Of a stretch of DNA of 23,675 nt, positions 7,698 to 16,360 are shown one piece after another. The notes under the pieces were generated by a model that was not told the DNA's origin, did no database searches, and saw only the letters and a list, made by a program, of their open reading frames with translations. How positions within the stretch are numbered: the stretch's first letter is position 1; every line of letters begins with the position of its first letter. Origin of the DNA: Sulfurimonas sp. UBA6792 (GTDB taxonomy: Bacteria; Campylobacterota; Campylobacteria; Campylobacterales; Sulfurimonadaceae); assembly GCA_002452425.1 (NCBI GenBank), contig DKFQ01000154.1:4108-27782 (forward strand). Direction: 5' to 3'. The position numbers and the translations under genes were made by a program.

Positions 7698-10298
7698 ATG
7701 GCTAAGCATTCTAACAAACTTGTTTCGCTTCTTGTTGGTGCTTCTGTAGCTGCGTCACTTACGCATGCGGCAGACGGTGAACTGCAAAAAGTTATGAAAG
7801 CAAGAGGACTCAGTGAAATTGATGTCGTTCGTGCTGCAAAAACGTATAATCCTTCAGGCGGAAGAGATGAATTCGTTGTATTTAGCTCAGCTGGTCAAGC
7901 TGGACAGATGATTGTTTATGGTGTTCCATCAATGAGAATTTTAAAGTACATCGGTGTCTTTACTCCAGAGCCTTGGCAAGGATATGGATTTGATGAGGAG
8001 TCTAAAAAAGTTCTCAGACAAGGAAATATCAGAGGAAGAGAGATTAACTGGGGAGATACTCACCACCCTGCTCTTTCAGAAAAAGATGGAAAATATGATG
8101 GAAAATGGCTTGTTATCAACGACAAAGCGAACCCTCGTATCGCAGTTATCGACCTAGCAGACTTTGAGACAAAACAAATCGTTGTAAACCCCGTTTTCAA
8201 ATCTGCTCACGGTGGAGCGTTCTTCACTCAAAACAGTGATTATATCATTGAAGCGTGTCAGTATGCGGCTCCTTTTGATGATAACTACCACCCAATTGAA
8301 GACTATAAAGAGGTCTATCGTGGTGGTGCTACAATGTGGAGATTTGACACGAAAAAGGGAAGAATCGACACAAAAGAGTCTTTCACTATCGAGATGCCTC
8401 CATATATGCAAGATTTGAGTGACTCCGGTAAAGGTGTCTCTGATGGATGGGGTTTTACAAACTCATTTAACTCTGAGATGTACACAGGCGGTATCGAAGT
8501 TGGTATGCCTCCTTTTGAAGCTGGATGTAGTAGAAATGATACTGACTACCTTCACGTTTACAACTGGAAAAAACTCGCAGAACTTGCAAAAGACCCTAAA
8601 AATGTAAAAGTTGTCAATAACCATAGAATCGTTCCTATGGAAGTAGCTGTAAAACATGATGCGCTCTTCTTGATTCCAGAGCCAAAATCTCCACACGGAG
8701 TTGACGTATCTCCAGATGGTGAGTACATCACAGTTTGTGGAAAGCTTGACACACACGCTTCTGTTTATAAATGGAGCAAAATCAAAGAGCTTATCAAAAA
8801 CAAAGATTATGCAGGTAAAGACCCTTATGGGATTCCTATCTTAGATATGAAAAAATCTCTTCATGGACAAGCAGAGTTGGGTCTGGGGCCATTGCATAAC
8901 CAATACTCAAATGTTGACGGTGAAATCTATACTTCACTTTATGTTGATAGCCAAATCGTAAAATGGAACTATAAAACTCTAAAAGTTTTAGATAAAGTAA
9001 ACGTTCACTATAACGTTGGTCACCTTTGTGGAATGGAAGGAAAATCTGCTGATCCTCAAGGTAAATATATCATCTCGCTTAACAAACTTGCGATTGATAG
9101 ATTCCAAAATGTTGGACCACTCCATCCACAAAATCACCAGTTAATCGATATTAGCGGTAAAAAGATGGACTTACTTGTTGACATGCCTCTTCCACTTGGA
9201 GAGCCACATCAAGCAGTTGCAATTCGTGCAGAAAAGCTTCATGGACACGTAAGATACACAATGGGTACAAACTCAAGAGAAGATAAAATTCACGAGGGTA
9301 AGACACTTGCAGGTCAAGAGAGAGTTGAAAGAGATGGAAACAAAGTTAAAGTTTACGCAACTATGGTTCGTTCTCACATCAATCCTGAGAGAATCACGGT
9401 AAACAAAGGTGATGAAGTCACTTTCTACATCACTAACCTTGAGAGAGCACAAGATGAAGCGCATGGATTTACAGTGGACCACTATAATGTTCACGCATCG
9501 CTAGAGCCTGGTAAAACTTCAAGTATCAAGTTTATAGCAGATATCGAAGGAGTTTTCCCTTACTATTGTACAGAGTTCTGTTCTGCGCTTCACTTAGAGA
9601 TGATGGGTTATTTGATGGTTAAAGACCCAAATAAAAAGTATGAAAGCACTCAAAAGAAAAAGATGCAGACTATGTCTCCAGAGCAACTCAAAGCTGAATA
9701 CGACAAAACTGTAGCAACAAATGCTGCAACTGACGTTGTTATCCAGTCTGTTGTGAAGTTCTTAAAAGAGAATAAGTATGAAAAACATAAAGTTGTTGCG
9801 GATCTTGTAGCGGATGCAATGGATCAGTATGGCAAAATCGCTGAAGAGAAAAAGAAATCTGATGCGGCTGTAAAAGCTGGCGATATGGAAAAAGCGATTC
9901 TTTTTGAAAACATGATTTGGCAGTACATGGTTAAAACTGCAGACGTTGGTATCAGAGCAAAAGATGCACTGGTAAGACTTGTTGCTACAAAACAGTCAGC
10001 TGCTGCGGCTGCGGGTGAAAAAGCATTTGGCGAAGGCGGATGTGGCGGATGTCACGTTATTGGTAAAGTATCTTCTGGTCCAGACTTGACGGGTGTTCTT
10101 CAAAGACATGGAGAAAATGGTGAGAAATGGGTAAAAGACTTTATCATGAATCCTGAAAAAATGTACACAGAACCTTATGTTAAAGGTATGATTGACTACT
10201 TCAACCTAAGAATGCCAAATCAGCATATGGATGAAGCAGAGACTAAAAACATCATTGAATACCTCAAGTGGGTAGATCAAAATGCAAATCTCTTCTAA
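7698..10298 (+). CDS. nosZ: Nitrous oxide reductase, clade II, with C-terminal cytochrome c domain (cNosZ)
   Basis: NosZ reduces N2O to N2 in the periplasm. The 866-residue protein begins with a Sec-type signal peptide (cleavage near THA-ADG), not the twin-arginine signal of clade I. The beta-propeller carries CuZ-site histidines, including D120-T-H122-H123, then SPHGVD, GPLHNQY, NVGHLCG and GEPHQAV. The cupredoxin domain holds CuA ligands H589, C624, C628, H632 and M635 (CTEFCSALHLEM). The C-terminal domain has one c-type heme site C782-G-G-C785-H786, with M839 or M846 as possible axial ligand. This fusion is typical of epsilonproteobacterial NosZ, where the added heme passes electrons to CuA. 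AAAGGAG precedes the ATG. A strong terminator follows the gene. Confidence 0.98.
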   Translation: MAKHSNKLVSLLVGASVAASLTHAADGELQKVMKARGLSEIDVVRAAKTYNPSGGRDEFVVFSSAGQAGQMIVYGVPSMRILKYIGVFTPEPWQGYGFDEESKKVLRQGNIRGREINWGDTHHPALSEKDGKYDGKWLVINDKANPRIAVIDLADFETKQIVVNPVFKSAHGGAFFTQNSDYIIEACQYAAPFDDNYHPIEDYKEVYRGGATMWRFDTKKGRIDTKESFTIEMPPYMQDLSDSGKGVSDGWGFTNSFNSEMYTGGIEVGMPPFEAGCSRNDTDYLHVYNWKKLAELAKDPKNVKVVNNHRIVPMEVAVKHDALFLIPEPKSPHGVDVSPDGEYITVCGKLDTHASVYKWSKIKELIKNKDYAGKDPYGIPILDMKKSLHGQAELGLGPLHNQYSNVDGEIYTSLYVDSQIVKWNYKTLKVLDKVNVHYNVGHLCGMEGKSADPQGKYIISLNKLAIDRFQNVGPLHPQNHQLIDISGKKMDLLVDMPLPLGEPHQAVAIRAEKLHGHVRYTMGTNSREDKIHEGKTLAGQERVERDGNKVKVYATMVRSHINPERITVNKGDEVTFYITNLERAQDEAHGFTVDHYNVHASLEPGKTSSIKFIADIEGVFPYYCTEFCSALHLEMMGYLMVKDPNKKYESTQKKKMQTMSPEQLKAEYDKTVATNAATDVVIQSVVKFLKENKYEKHKVVADLVADAMDQYGKIAEEKKKSDAAVKAGDMEKAILFENMIWQYMVKTADVGIRAKDALVRLVATKQSAAAAAGEKAFGEGGCGGCHVIGKVSSGPDLTGVLQRHGENGEKWVKDFIMNPEKMYTEPYVKGMIDYFNLRMPNQHMDEAETKNIIEYLKWVDQNANLF

Positions 10299-10320
10299 GA
10301 GAGTTTTTTAAAGTGTCACA

Positions 10321-10355
10321 AAGGGGGAGGAGATAGATTTCCTTCCCCTTTTTTT
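10321..10355 (+). terminator. Rho-independent terminator after nosZ
   Basis: GGGGGAGGA (10323-10331) pairs with TCCTTCCCC (10340-10348) through 9 bp, one of them a G-U, and is followed by seven T. It lies 24 bases after the nosZ stop. It probably uncouples the abundant nosZ message from the accessory genes, although some read-through is likely. Confidence 0.88.
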
Positions 10356-10398
10356 ATGTCAAATAATAAAAAAAATTTCATAAATCAATCTTATAAAA

Positions 10399-10416
10399 GA
10401 AATTTTGTTATATAAT
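10399..10416 (+). promoter_or_regulatory. Promoter of the nosB-to-nosL2 operon
   Basis: A perfect -10 element TATAAT at 10411-10416 is preceded by TTTTG three bases upstream, the form usual for the main sigma factor in Campylobacterota, where the -35 is poorly conserved. The predicted start is near 10423, giving a leader of about 67 bases before nosB. AAAATTTC (10372-10379) and GAAATTTT (10399-10406) form an inverted repeat next to it. CTCAA-GTT-TTGAG at 10445-10457 is a small hairpin in the leader. No Fnr-type palindrome was seen here, unlike at nosZ. Confidence 0.6.
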
Positions 10417-10489
10417 ACATATAAAATAAAATTTGAATGTTTCACTCAAGTTTTGAGATTTTATTTTATTCAACAAAGGAACTCTTTTC

Positions 10490-11272
10490 ATGCATCCAAG
10501 TATCATAAAAGCAAGAGTATTTGCAACACTAGCCCTTCTCATTTTGACCTTCTCCTTCACTTTTCCTATGATTGCATTTCATGGAACACTTAACAAGATT
10601 GAAGCTGGTAAAGTAGAAGAGATACCTGCATTTACTAAAACCGTCTGGAACCTCTACAATCAAGGCAGATATAAGAGTGTAACTACACCAAAAGAAGCGC
10701 ATAACAACCTTGATGCAATGATAGATTCTGCTGCAGAGATAGGTGTCGCTTCTATGCCTATCTGGGCGGTATCGCTTGAAGCTCCAAACTACCCTAAAGA
10801 GGCGTTTCCTTTAGGTATCCCTGTCTTTTTTCACTTTGATGGATATAGCGGCGAAGTGCATGAGATGAACACCATCAATCACTATGTTGGAATGGATCCG
10901 ATGTGGATTGGCGGAACGATTGAGAGAGAAATTGGCATCTATGCGCTTTTAGCTCTCTCTTTGGGAATGATCTATTTTATAGCGTTCAATGCAAAGATAT
11001 TTAACTATATCATGCTCGTTCCTGCATCACTTCCTCTTCTTTTTATCGCTGACTACTCCTACTGGCTCTACTGGTTTGGACACAACTTGCATGACTGGGG
11101 TGCGTTTAAAATCAAGCCGTTTATGCCGACTGTTTTTGGAGATGGAAAAATCGCTCAGTTTACGACACACTCCTACCCGACTATCGGTTTTTATCTTATC
11201 GTAGCAATCGGTCTTTTGAGTCTTTTAGCATTTTTTGCGAAACAAAAAGCTTTTAAAGAGATGAATAAATAA
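10490..11272 (+). CDS. nosB: NosB, membrane protein of clade II nitrous oxide respiration
   Basis: The 260-residue inner-membrane protein has one helix near residues 10-30, a periplasmic segment of about 120 residues (WNLYNQGRYKSVTTPKEAHN, then PMWIGGTIEREIG), and a C-terminal block of three or four helices starting at GIYALLALSLGMIYFIAF. A conserved-looking WLYWFGHNLHDWG stretch near the membrane could hold metal- or heme-facing histidines. NosB is found next to nosZ in clade II loci and, in Wolinella succinogenes, genetic work showed that N2O respiration depends on it; its exact role is not settled. I assign it by position and topology. Its ATG follows AAAGGA with an 8-base gap. nosD starts 2 bases after its stop. 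Confidence 0.88.
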   Translation: MHPSIIKARVFATLALLILTFSFTFPMIAFHGTLNKIEAGKVEEIPAFTKTVWNLYNQGRYKSVTTPKEAHNNLDAMIDSAAEIGVASMPIWAVSLEAPNYPKEAFPLGIPVFFHFDGYSGEVHEMNTINHYVGMDPMWIGGTIEREIGIYALLALSLGMIYFIAFNAKIFNYIMLVPASLPLLFIADYSYWLYWFGHNLHDWGAFKIKPFMPTVFGDGKIAQFTTHSYPTIGFYLIVAIGLLSLLAFFAKQKAFKEMNK

Positions 11273-11274
11273 AG

Positions 11275-12492
11275 ATGTTCAAGCCACTCTTTGCACTATT
11301 GGTTCTTATTTTGCCCCTCTTTGGCGCAAATGTACTGCAAGAAGCAATTGATGCTGCACCAAGTGGCTCTATCTTGAAACTTCCTGCGGGTGTCTATAAA
11401 GGAAATCTGGTTATAAACAAGCCTTTGACTATTATCGGCAAAGAGGCTGGGGTTGTAATCGACGGTGAGAACAAAGGAACTGTTATCAAAATTAAAAGCT
11501 CTTTTGTAACACTCAAAAACCTCAAAATTATCAACAGCGGCGATAGACACGAAAACATTGATGCTGCGATTACTATCTCAGATGCAAGCCAATGCGAAGT
11601 GAGTGAGTGTGTTATCGATGCTTGCCTCTTTGGTATAGATATGCAGATGGTACGTAACTCTATCATAGCTAACAACACTATAACTTCTAAAGATTTTGAA
11701 CTAGGTCTTAAAGGTGATGGGTTAAGACTTTGGTACAGCAACGACAATATCATCAAGCAAAATAAACTTATTCACTCGCGTGATATGGTTGTTTGGTATA
11801 GCCATGGCAATATTATCGAAGAGAACATCGGAGAGCATTGTAGATACTCTTTGCACTTTATGTACGCTGGCAAAAATATCGTACGTAACAATAAGTACCA
11901 ATACAACTCGGTTGGGATATTTTTTATGTACTCTAAAGATACCATAGCAACAGGCAACTTTGTCAAAAGTTCGCTTGGAGCTACAGGCATGGGCATAGGG
12001 CTCAAAGAGGTTTCAAGTTTTACTATCAAAGACAACACTATTTTGTACTGCGCACAAGGGATGTACATCGATAGATCCTCTTTTGAACCAGATACAAACA
12101 ACTCTATCGAGAACAACAAAATCCTCTACAACTCCGAGGGGATTCGCTTTCACTCTTTGAGTGAGAGTAACGTTATCAAGTACAACAAGATAATGGGAAA
12201 TATCGAAGATGTTGTCAATGATGGAAGATCAAGCAAAACATATAACAACGACATAGCGCAAAACTACTGGGACAACTACGAGGGATTTGACAAAGATGGA
12301 GACAATATAGGCGATACACCCCACAAAGTGTATCAGTATGCAGACCAACTCTGGGTTTACAATCCAGATGTAAAATTTTTTTACGGCTCACCCGTGATTT
12401 CTTTGCTCAATTTTCTAGCAAAGTTGGCACCATTTACAAAACCGCTTTTTTTGTTTGAAGACAAAAAGCCCATAGTTAAAATAGAAGGATAA
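11275..12492 (+). CDS. nosD: NosD, periplasmic beta-helix protein for copper-site assembly
   Basis: NosD is required, with the NosFY transporter, for building the CuZ site of NosZ. The 405-residue protein starts with a signal peptide (MFKPLFALLVLILPLFGA) and then consists of parallel beta-helix (CASH) repeats. These are seen as recurrent short blocks such as NSIIANNTI, NDNIIKQNKL, GNIIEENIG and KNIVRNNKY, running to about residue 320. The near-C-terminal NYWDNYEGFDKDGDNIGDTPHKVY segment (first half NYWDNYEG, second DKDGDNIGDTPH) is typical of NosD. Length fits the family. The gene starts 2 bases after nosB, so the two are cotranscribed. Confidence 0.95.
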   Translation: MFKPLFALLVLILPLFGANVLQEAIDAAPSGSILKLPAGVYKGNLVINKPLTIIGKEAGVVIDGENKGTVIKIKSSFVTLKNLKIINSGDRHENIDAAITISDASQCEVSECVIDACLFGIDMQMVRNSIIANNTITSKDFELGLKGDGLRLWYSNDNIIKQNKLIHSRDMVVWYSHGNIIEENIGEHCRYSLHFMYAGKNIVRNNKYQYNSVGIFFMYSKDTIATGNFVKSSLGATGMGIGLKEVSSFTIKDNTILYCAQGMYIDRSSFEPDTNNSIENNKILYNSEGIRFHSLSESNVIKYNKIMGNIEDVVNDGRSSKTYNNDIAQNYWDNYEGFDKDGDNIGDTPHKVYQYADQLWVYNPDVKFFYGSPVISLLNFLAKLAPFTKPLFLFEDKKPIVKIEG

Positions 12493-12495
12493 ATT

Positions 12496-13236
12496 TTGGA
12501 AAAAGTAAAAACAGATAAAAGAGAGTTTATTAAGTACTCCACTTTGGGAGTTTTAGGACTTGTTTTAGGTGGCGGAATGGTTTTTTCTCCCTATGTGCTT
12601 CGTGCTGAAAACAGACTAAGACCCCCAGGTGCTGTAGATGAGAAAAAATTTTTAGCGCTCTGTATCAAATGTGGGCAGTGTCTTCAAGTTTGTCCTTACC
12701 ACTCTATCAAACTCGCTGATTTTGTAAGCGGTCATGGAGTTGGAACACCTTACATCGATGCAAACGAGAGGGGCTGTTACGCATGTAGTGCCGTTCCTTG
12801 TGTTCTTGCATGTCCTAGTGGCGCACTTGACCATCACTGTGAAAAACCAGAAGATATCAAAATGGGTATAGCAGTGCTGGAGTTTCCAGATACCTGTATC
12901 GCGATAAAGAGTATCCCTATCCCAAAGGGGTACAACGAGAAGATGCACGCATTTACCAACTCTGTTGTTAACATCAACCCACTTGAAGAGAAGCTTTTAG
13001 AGAAGTTTGACTCTTTTGAGGGCAAAGAGTGTACGCTTTGTGCTGATATGTGCCCTATTCCAAACCCTCTAAGCGCCATTGCTATGGTAAGAGATAGTGG
13101 CGGCGGTATGAGACCTGAAATCTATGACGGCTGTATCGGATGTGGTGTGTGCCAAGAGGTTTGTCCTACAAACACACCTTCTATCGTCGTAAAACCTAGA
13201 GTAACTTATGAACAATTTTATGGAAACAGAGGTTAA
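12496..13236 (+). CDS. nosG: NosG, NapG-like ferredoxin with four [4Fe-4S] sites
   Basis: NosG is the iron-sulfur partner of NosH in the quinol-to-cytochrome c module of clade II N2O respiration. The 246-residue protein has four cysteine sets: C56-C59-C62-C66, C94-C97-C102-C106, C179-C182-C186 with an incomplete spacing, and C213-C216-C219-C223. The N-terminus (DKREFIKYSTLG then a hydrophobic stretch) looks like a Tat signal, but has Lys-Arg where the motif has Arg-Arg. The start is TTG at 12496, supported by AAGGA at 12485-12489 and by lack of another start before the signal. It begins 3 bases after nosD. Confidence 0.93.
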   Translation: MEKVKTDKREFIKYSTLGVLGLVLGGGMVFSPYVLRAENRLRPPGAVDEKKFLALCIKCGQCLQVCPYHSIKLADFVSGHGVGTPYIDANERGCYACSAVPCVLACPSGALDHHCEKPEDIKMGIAVLEFPDTCIAIKSIPIPKGYNEKMHAFTNSVVNINPLEEKLLEKFDSFEGKECTLCADMCPIPNPLSAIAMVRDSGGGMRPEIYDGCIGCGVCQEVCPTNTPSIVVKPRVTYEQFYGNRG

Positions 13237-13241
13237 TACAA

Positions 13242-13856
13242 ATGAAAAATATCAATCTGCTTACACTCTCCACACTCCTCTCTCTTGCACTCTTTAATGG
13301 CTGTAGTGATGGAGATAAACAAGAGGGTAAAGAGACGTCAAACAAAGCACAAGAGGTAACCTCCGCACAAAAAATTGAAGTAGTCAAAAATGAAAATGCT
13401 GGTGAAATAAAAGTAGCACTCAAAGAGGGCGATGACAATCAGAGCAAATCATACTACTACGACTACAACGTCAAAAGTGCGTACGACCCAAATATGCAAC
13501 CAGCAAACAGCGATGCTTCTGTGCGAGAAAAAGCAAGAACTACTATTGATGCGAATTTGCATGTCAGAAGCCCTTATGAAAATGTAGAGATTTCCATGCT
13601 TGTCAAAAGACTAAGCAAAGAGTTTATCGTAAAGTGTTCTGCTTGCCACAATGACTATGCAAACGGTGTTATCGGACCCTCACTTCTTGGCAAAGATGCT
13701 GATTTTATCTTTGAAAAGATTTTAAAATTTAAAGATGGTTCGGCTACAAATGTACTTATGAAAGACCTTGTAAGTCAGATGAGCACGCAAGAGATACGAG
13801 CGATGGCAGACGAGATTTACGAATTTAACAAAAAAATCAAAGAGATGAGAAAATAG
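13242..13856 (+). CDS. nosC1: NosC1, monoheme cytochrome c
   Basis: The 204-residue protein has an N-terminal signal ending in LFNGC, which may be a lipobox, so it could be a lipoprotein facing the periplasm. A Lys/Glu-rich linker follows. One heme c site, C132-S-A-C-H136, lies in a small cytochrome c fold, with GPSLLGKDADFI after it and Met residues in NVLMKDL or SQMST as possible axial ligand. In the Wolinella model NosC1 and NosC2 carry electrons between NosGH and NosZ. Its C-terminal half is clearly related to NosC2, the next gene, which starts 2 bases after this stop. Confidence 0.92.
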   Translation: MKNINLLTLSTLLSLALFNGCSDGDKQEGKETSNKAQEVTSAQKIEVVKNENAGEIKVALKEGDDNQSKSYYYDYNVKSAYDPNMQPANSDASVREKARTTIDANLHVRSPYENVEISMLVKRLSKEFIVKCSACHNDYANGVIGPSLLGKDADFIFEKILKFKDGSATNVLMKDLVSQMSTQEIRAMADEIYEFNKKIKEMRK

Positions 13857-13858
13857 AT

Positions 13859-14365
13859 ATGAAAAATGTAATTGTAGGGATTTTGACACTTTTAATCGTA
13901 GGTTTGATGGCTTATACTGCTTCACAAGGAAGAGCATACCATGGTGGAGAGCACGCAAGAGTTATCGAGGACATAGGTGCAGATAAAAATATGCCTGCGC
14001 AAGCCAATACGCAGCAAATGGCACAACCTCAAGAAAAAAGCGATAGAGAAAAAGAGGATGAGCAACTCAAAGCCATCAAAGACAAAGCTGGAAATATCGG
14101 TGAAATCAAAGTCAGTGCAGAGTACAAGAGCAAATGTTCCGCGTGCCACGGTGCAAACGGCTCTGGAGAGCAAGATGGCAGAGCACTTATGGGACCAAAA
14201 CTCTATGGGCAGGATGCAGAGAAAATCTACAAAGATTTGGTTGACTTTAAAGCTGGCAGAAAAGAGAATATCATCATGAAGGGGCTTCTCATCAACACAA
14301 CTGAAGAGGAGTTGCGTAAGTATGCAGACGAGATTGGCAACTTCCATCTCCAGTCTAAAGAGTAG
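13859..14365 (+). CDS. nosC2: NosC2, monoheme cytochrome c
   Basis: The 168-residue protein has an N-terminal helix (VIVGILTLLIVGLMAYTAS) that may stay as a membrane anchor, a charged linker, and one heme c site at C93-S-A-C-H97. The following GPKLYGQDAEKIYKDLVDFK and NIIMKGLL match the same region of NosC1, with Met in NIIMK as likely axial ligand. The GANGSGEQDG loop after the heme is typical of small class I cytochromes c. It works with NosC1 in electron delivery to cNosZ by analogy with Wolinella. The AAGGAGAGGAC site before nosH begins right after the stop, showing tight operon packing. Confidence 0.92.
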   Translation: MKNVIVGILTLLIVGLMAYTASQGRAYHGGEHARVIEDIGADKNMPAQANTQQMAQPQEKSDREKEDEQLKAIKDKAGNIGEIKVSAEYKSKCSACHGANGSGEQDGRALMGPKLYGQDAEKIYKDLVDFKAGRKENIIMKGLLINTTEEELRKYADEIGNFHLQSKE

Positions 14366-14376
14366 AAGGAGAGGAC

Positions 14377-15282
14377 ATGGATAAGTACAACAACCGAGAA
14401 ACCATAAAACACTCTACATTTTGGTCCACTTTTTTCAACAAGACAAAAGAGGGCAAAACTGTTCTTAGTTACAGAGCAAAGAGATGGGCGCTAGTCATTG
14501 CAGTGCATCTTCTCTTTTTTCTCTCGTTTCATGTCGATATTCAGGCACTTGAGGGGACGCTTAATGGCTCACGCTTTTTAGGTTTTCATCTCATTGATGT
14601 CTTTACAACGATGCAGCTCTTTTTAGCAACGCATGAGATACCTGTAAACATGATTATTGGTACGGCTACCATCGTCATCGTTTATATGCTTATCGGCGGG
14701 CGGACGTACTGTGCGTGGGTTTGTCCTTATGGGCTTCTAAGTGAAATCGGCGAGAAGTGGCACAACACGCTTGTGAGCAAAAAAATCATCAAAGAGAGAA
14801 AGTTCGACCACCGTGTCAGACATGTTTTTTGGGCTATCTTTTTGGTACTTGCATTTTTTAGCGGCTTTTTGGTTTTTGAGACATTCAATGTCGTTGGGAT
14901 TTTAAGCCGTATGGTTGCTTATGGATGGAGCTTAGCACTTCTTTGGGTTGTGGCAGTTTTTGCAATAGAGGTTTTTTACTCACGCAGAGCATGGTGTACT
15001 TATATCTGTCCTATCGGGACAACGTATGGCTACATCGGGAAGGTTTCGGCACTTCGCATCGAGTGGAATGACAACTGTGACCACTGTATGGTTTGCCATG
15101 ATGTCTGTTTTGAAAATCAGGTTTTAGAGATTACAAAAGCAAAATATGACAAACAAAGAGAAGAAAAAGGAATAACAAGAGAGTACATAACAGGTGCTGA
15201 CTGTACGCTTTGCGGCAGATGTGTAGATGTTTGCCACGCTGATGCGCTTAACTTTGATTTTAGACTCAAAAGTTTGGTATAG
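14377..15282 (+). CDS. nosH: NosH, NapH-like membrane quinol dehydrogenase subunit
   Basis: NosH belongs to the NapH/NosR/CcoG-like polyferredoxin family and is proposed to oxidise menaquinol and pass electrons to NosG and NosC. The 301-residue protein has about four membrane helices (near 36-52, 91-107, 148-167 and 183-200). Two CxxxCP motifs, C112-x3-C116-P and C207-x3-C211-P, lie at the ends of helices 2 and 4 as in NapH. Two ferredoxin sites follow at the C-terminus: C234-C237-C240-C244 and C276-C279-C282-C286. A strong AAGGAGAGGA site precedes the ATG. nosF follows 3 bases after the stop. Confidence 0.94.
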   Translation: MDKYNNRETIKHSTFWSTFFNKTKEGKTVLSYRAKRWALVIAVHLLFFLSFHVDIQALEGTLNGSRFLGFHLIDVFTTMQLFLATHEIPVNMIIGTATIVIVYMLIGGRTYCAWVCPYGLLSEIGEKWHNTLVSKKIIKERKFDHRVRHVFWAIFLVLAFFSGFLVFETFNVVGILSRMVAYGWSLALLWVVAVFAIEVFYSRRAWCTYICPIGTTYGYIGKVSALRIEWNDNCDHCMVCHDVCFENQVLEITKAKYDKQREEKGITREYITGADCTLCGRCVDVCHADALNFDFRLKSLV

Positions 15283-15285
15283 CAG

Positions 15286-15924
15286 ATGATAGAGGTAAAA
15301 AATCTTACCAAAAAGTTTGGCTCGCACCTCTCCTTAGATAGTGTCAGCTGTACTTTTGACATAGGAGAGTCTATTGCACTTATGGGGGCAAACGGAGCAG
15401 GTAAAACGACACTTATCCGCTCCATCCTTGGGTACTACCATCCAGATGGCGGTGAAGTGCTTATCAATGGACAAAATCCCATCAAAGAGCGCACAAATGT
15501 GCTCAAAGATATCAGTTTTGTTCCACAGCTTCCCCCACCCATCAAACTCAGCATCGAAGAGCTTATGCACTATATCAGCGTGAGTGCAGATGTCGATAAA
15601 GAGCTTATAAAGCACTACGCAAACGAGATGAAGCTTGACATCAACGAAAATATGAGTAAATCATTTTTCAAACTAAGCGGCGGTATGAAGCAAAAACTCC
15701 TCATTGCTATCAGTCTTGCAAAAAAGAGTAACATCATCATCTATGACGAACCAACAGCCAACCTTGACCCAAAAGCAAGAGACGACTTTTACAGACTTTT
15801 AGAGCAAAACGAAGAGCCAAAAACACTTCTTTTTGTGACACATAGACTAGAAGAGGTAAAAGAACTCGTCAACAGACAGATTTATATGGATATGGGAAAA
15901 ATATTTTCAGATGAAGTTTTTTAA
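15286..15924 (+). CDS. nosF: NosF, ABC transporter ATPase
   Basis: NosF energises NosY in the NosFY transporter, which supports NosD in copper-site maturation. The 212-residue protein has all ABC motifs: Walker A GANGAGKTT (34-42), the Q-loop in FVPQLPPP, signature LSGGMKQK (130-137), Walker B IIYDEPTANLDP (151-162) and switch His186 in VTHRLEE. It is short for the family (often near 300 residues), lacking much of the C-terminal extension. The stop lies 14 bases inside the next gene, so the two are coupled. A Cu chaperone gene sits between nosF and nosY, which is noted separately. Confidence 0.95.
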   Translation: MIEVKNLTKKFGSHLSLDSVSCTFDIGESIALMGANGAGKTTLIRSILGYYHPDGGEVLINGQNPIKERTNVLKDISFVPQLPPPIKLSIEELMHYISVSADVDKELIKHYANEMKLDINENMSKSFFKLSGGMKQKLLIAISLAKKSNIIIYDEPTANLDPKARDDFYRLLEQNEEPKTLLFVTHRLEEVKELVNRQIYMDMGKIFSDEVF

Positions 15925-16360
15925 GTTTTTTTCTCTTTTCATCATGTTAGCATTTGCGCTTGGATGCGGCTCTTCTGAGACACCAACTGCACAAAAAAAA
16001 GAGGTATGCCCAAAATGCAATATGCCACTTCCAGAGTCTCACCTGCACACGGCAAAACTTGAAGCCAACTCTAAAAAACGCTCTTTTGATGATATCGGAT
16101 GTCTAGTTTTATGGGCAAAAGAGCATAACGTGGCACTCGATAGCGCAAAAATAGAGGTTTTTTCAAACGATACACACCAGTACATCGATGCACGCAAAGC
16201 ACACTTTAGCATCAATGAAAAAACACCTATGAACTATGGATTTGCAGCCTATGAAGCACAAAAATCCGATACAATTCCAATGGATGAAGTAGCACTTAAG
16301 ATGCTACGCGGCGAACATATGGCAAACCCAAAAATCAGAAAACAGATATTAGGAAACTAG
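15911..16360 (+). CDS. nosL: NosL-like copper-chaperone lipoprotein (first of two)
   Basis: NosL is a lipoprotein that binds Cu(I) and delivers copper to NosZ. This 149-residue protein has a signal peptide with lipobox FALGC and then the NosL-type metal motif VCPKCNMPL, with two Cys and a Met. The rest follows the family pattern: KRSFDDIGCLVLWAKEH, then an Asp-Ala block (QYIDARKAHF), then MNYGFAAYEA and PMDEVALKML. The start overlaps the end of nosF by 14 bases, and nosY begins on the base after its stop. The assignment to the NosL superfamily is firm; whether it is the chaperone proper or a specialised copy is inference. Confidence 0.88.
   Translation: MKFFKFFSLFIMLAFALGCGSSETPTAQKKEVCPKCNMPLPESHLHTAKLEANSKKRSFDDIGCLVLWAKEHNVALDSAKIEVFSNDTHQYIDARKAHFSINEKTPMNYGFAAYEAQKSDTIPMDEVALKMLRGEHMANPKIRKQILGN

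Noticed and set aside
10423..10460. TTGA...TCAA near 10433-10449 as a second Fnr box before nosB
   Set aside because: The half-sites are nine bases apart instead of six and the site lies downstream of the predicted start.
10405..10593. Open frame of 62 codons across the nosB promoter
   Set aside because: It covers the promoter and leader of nosB, has Phe/Tyr-rich composition without family marks, and runs into the nosB frame.
13922..14347. Antisense open frame of 141 codons opposite nosC2
   Set aside because: The plus strand encodes a clear cytochrome c with a CxxCH site; the antisense product has no family pattern.
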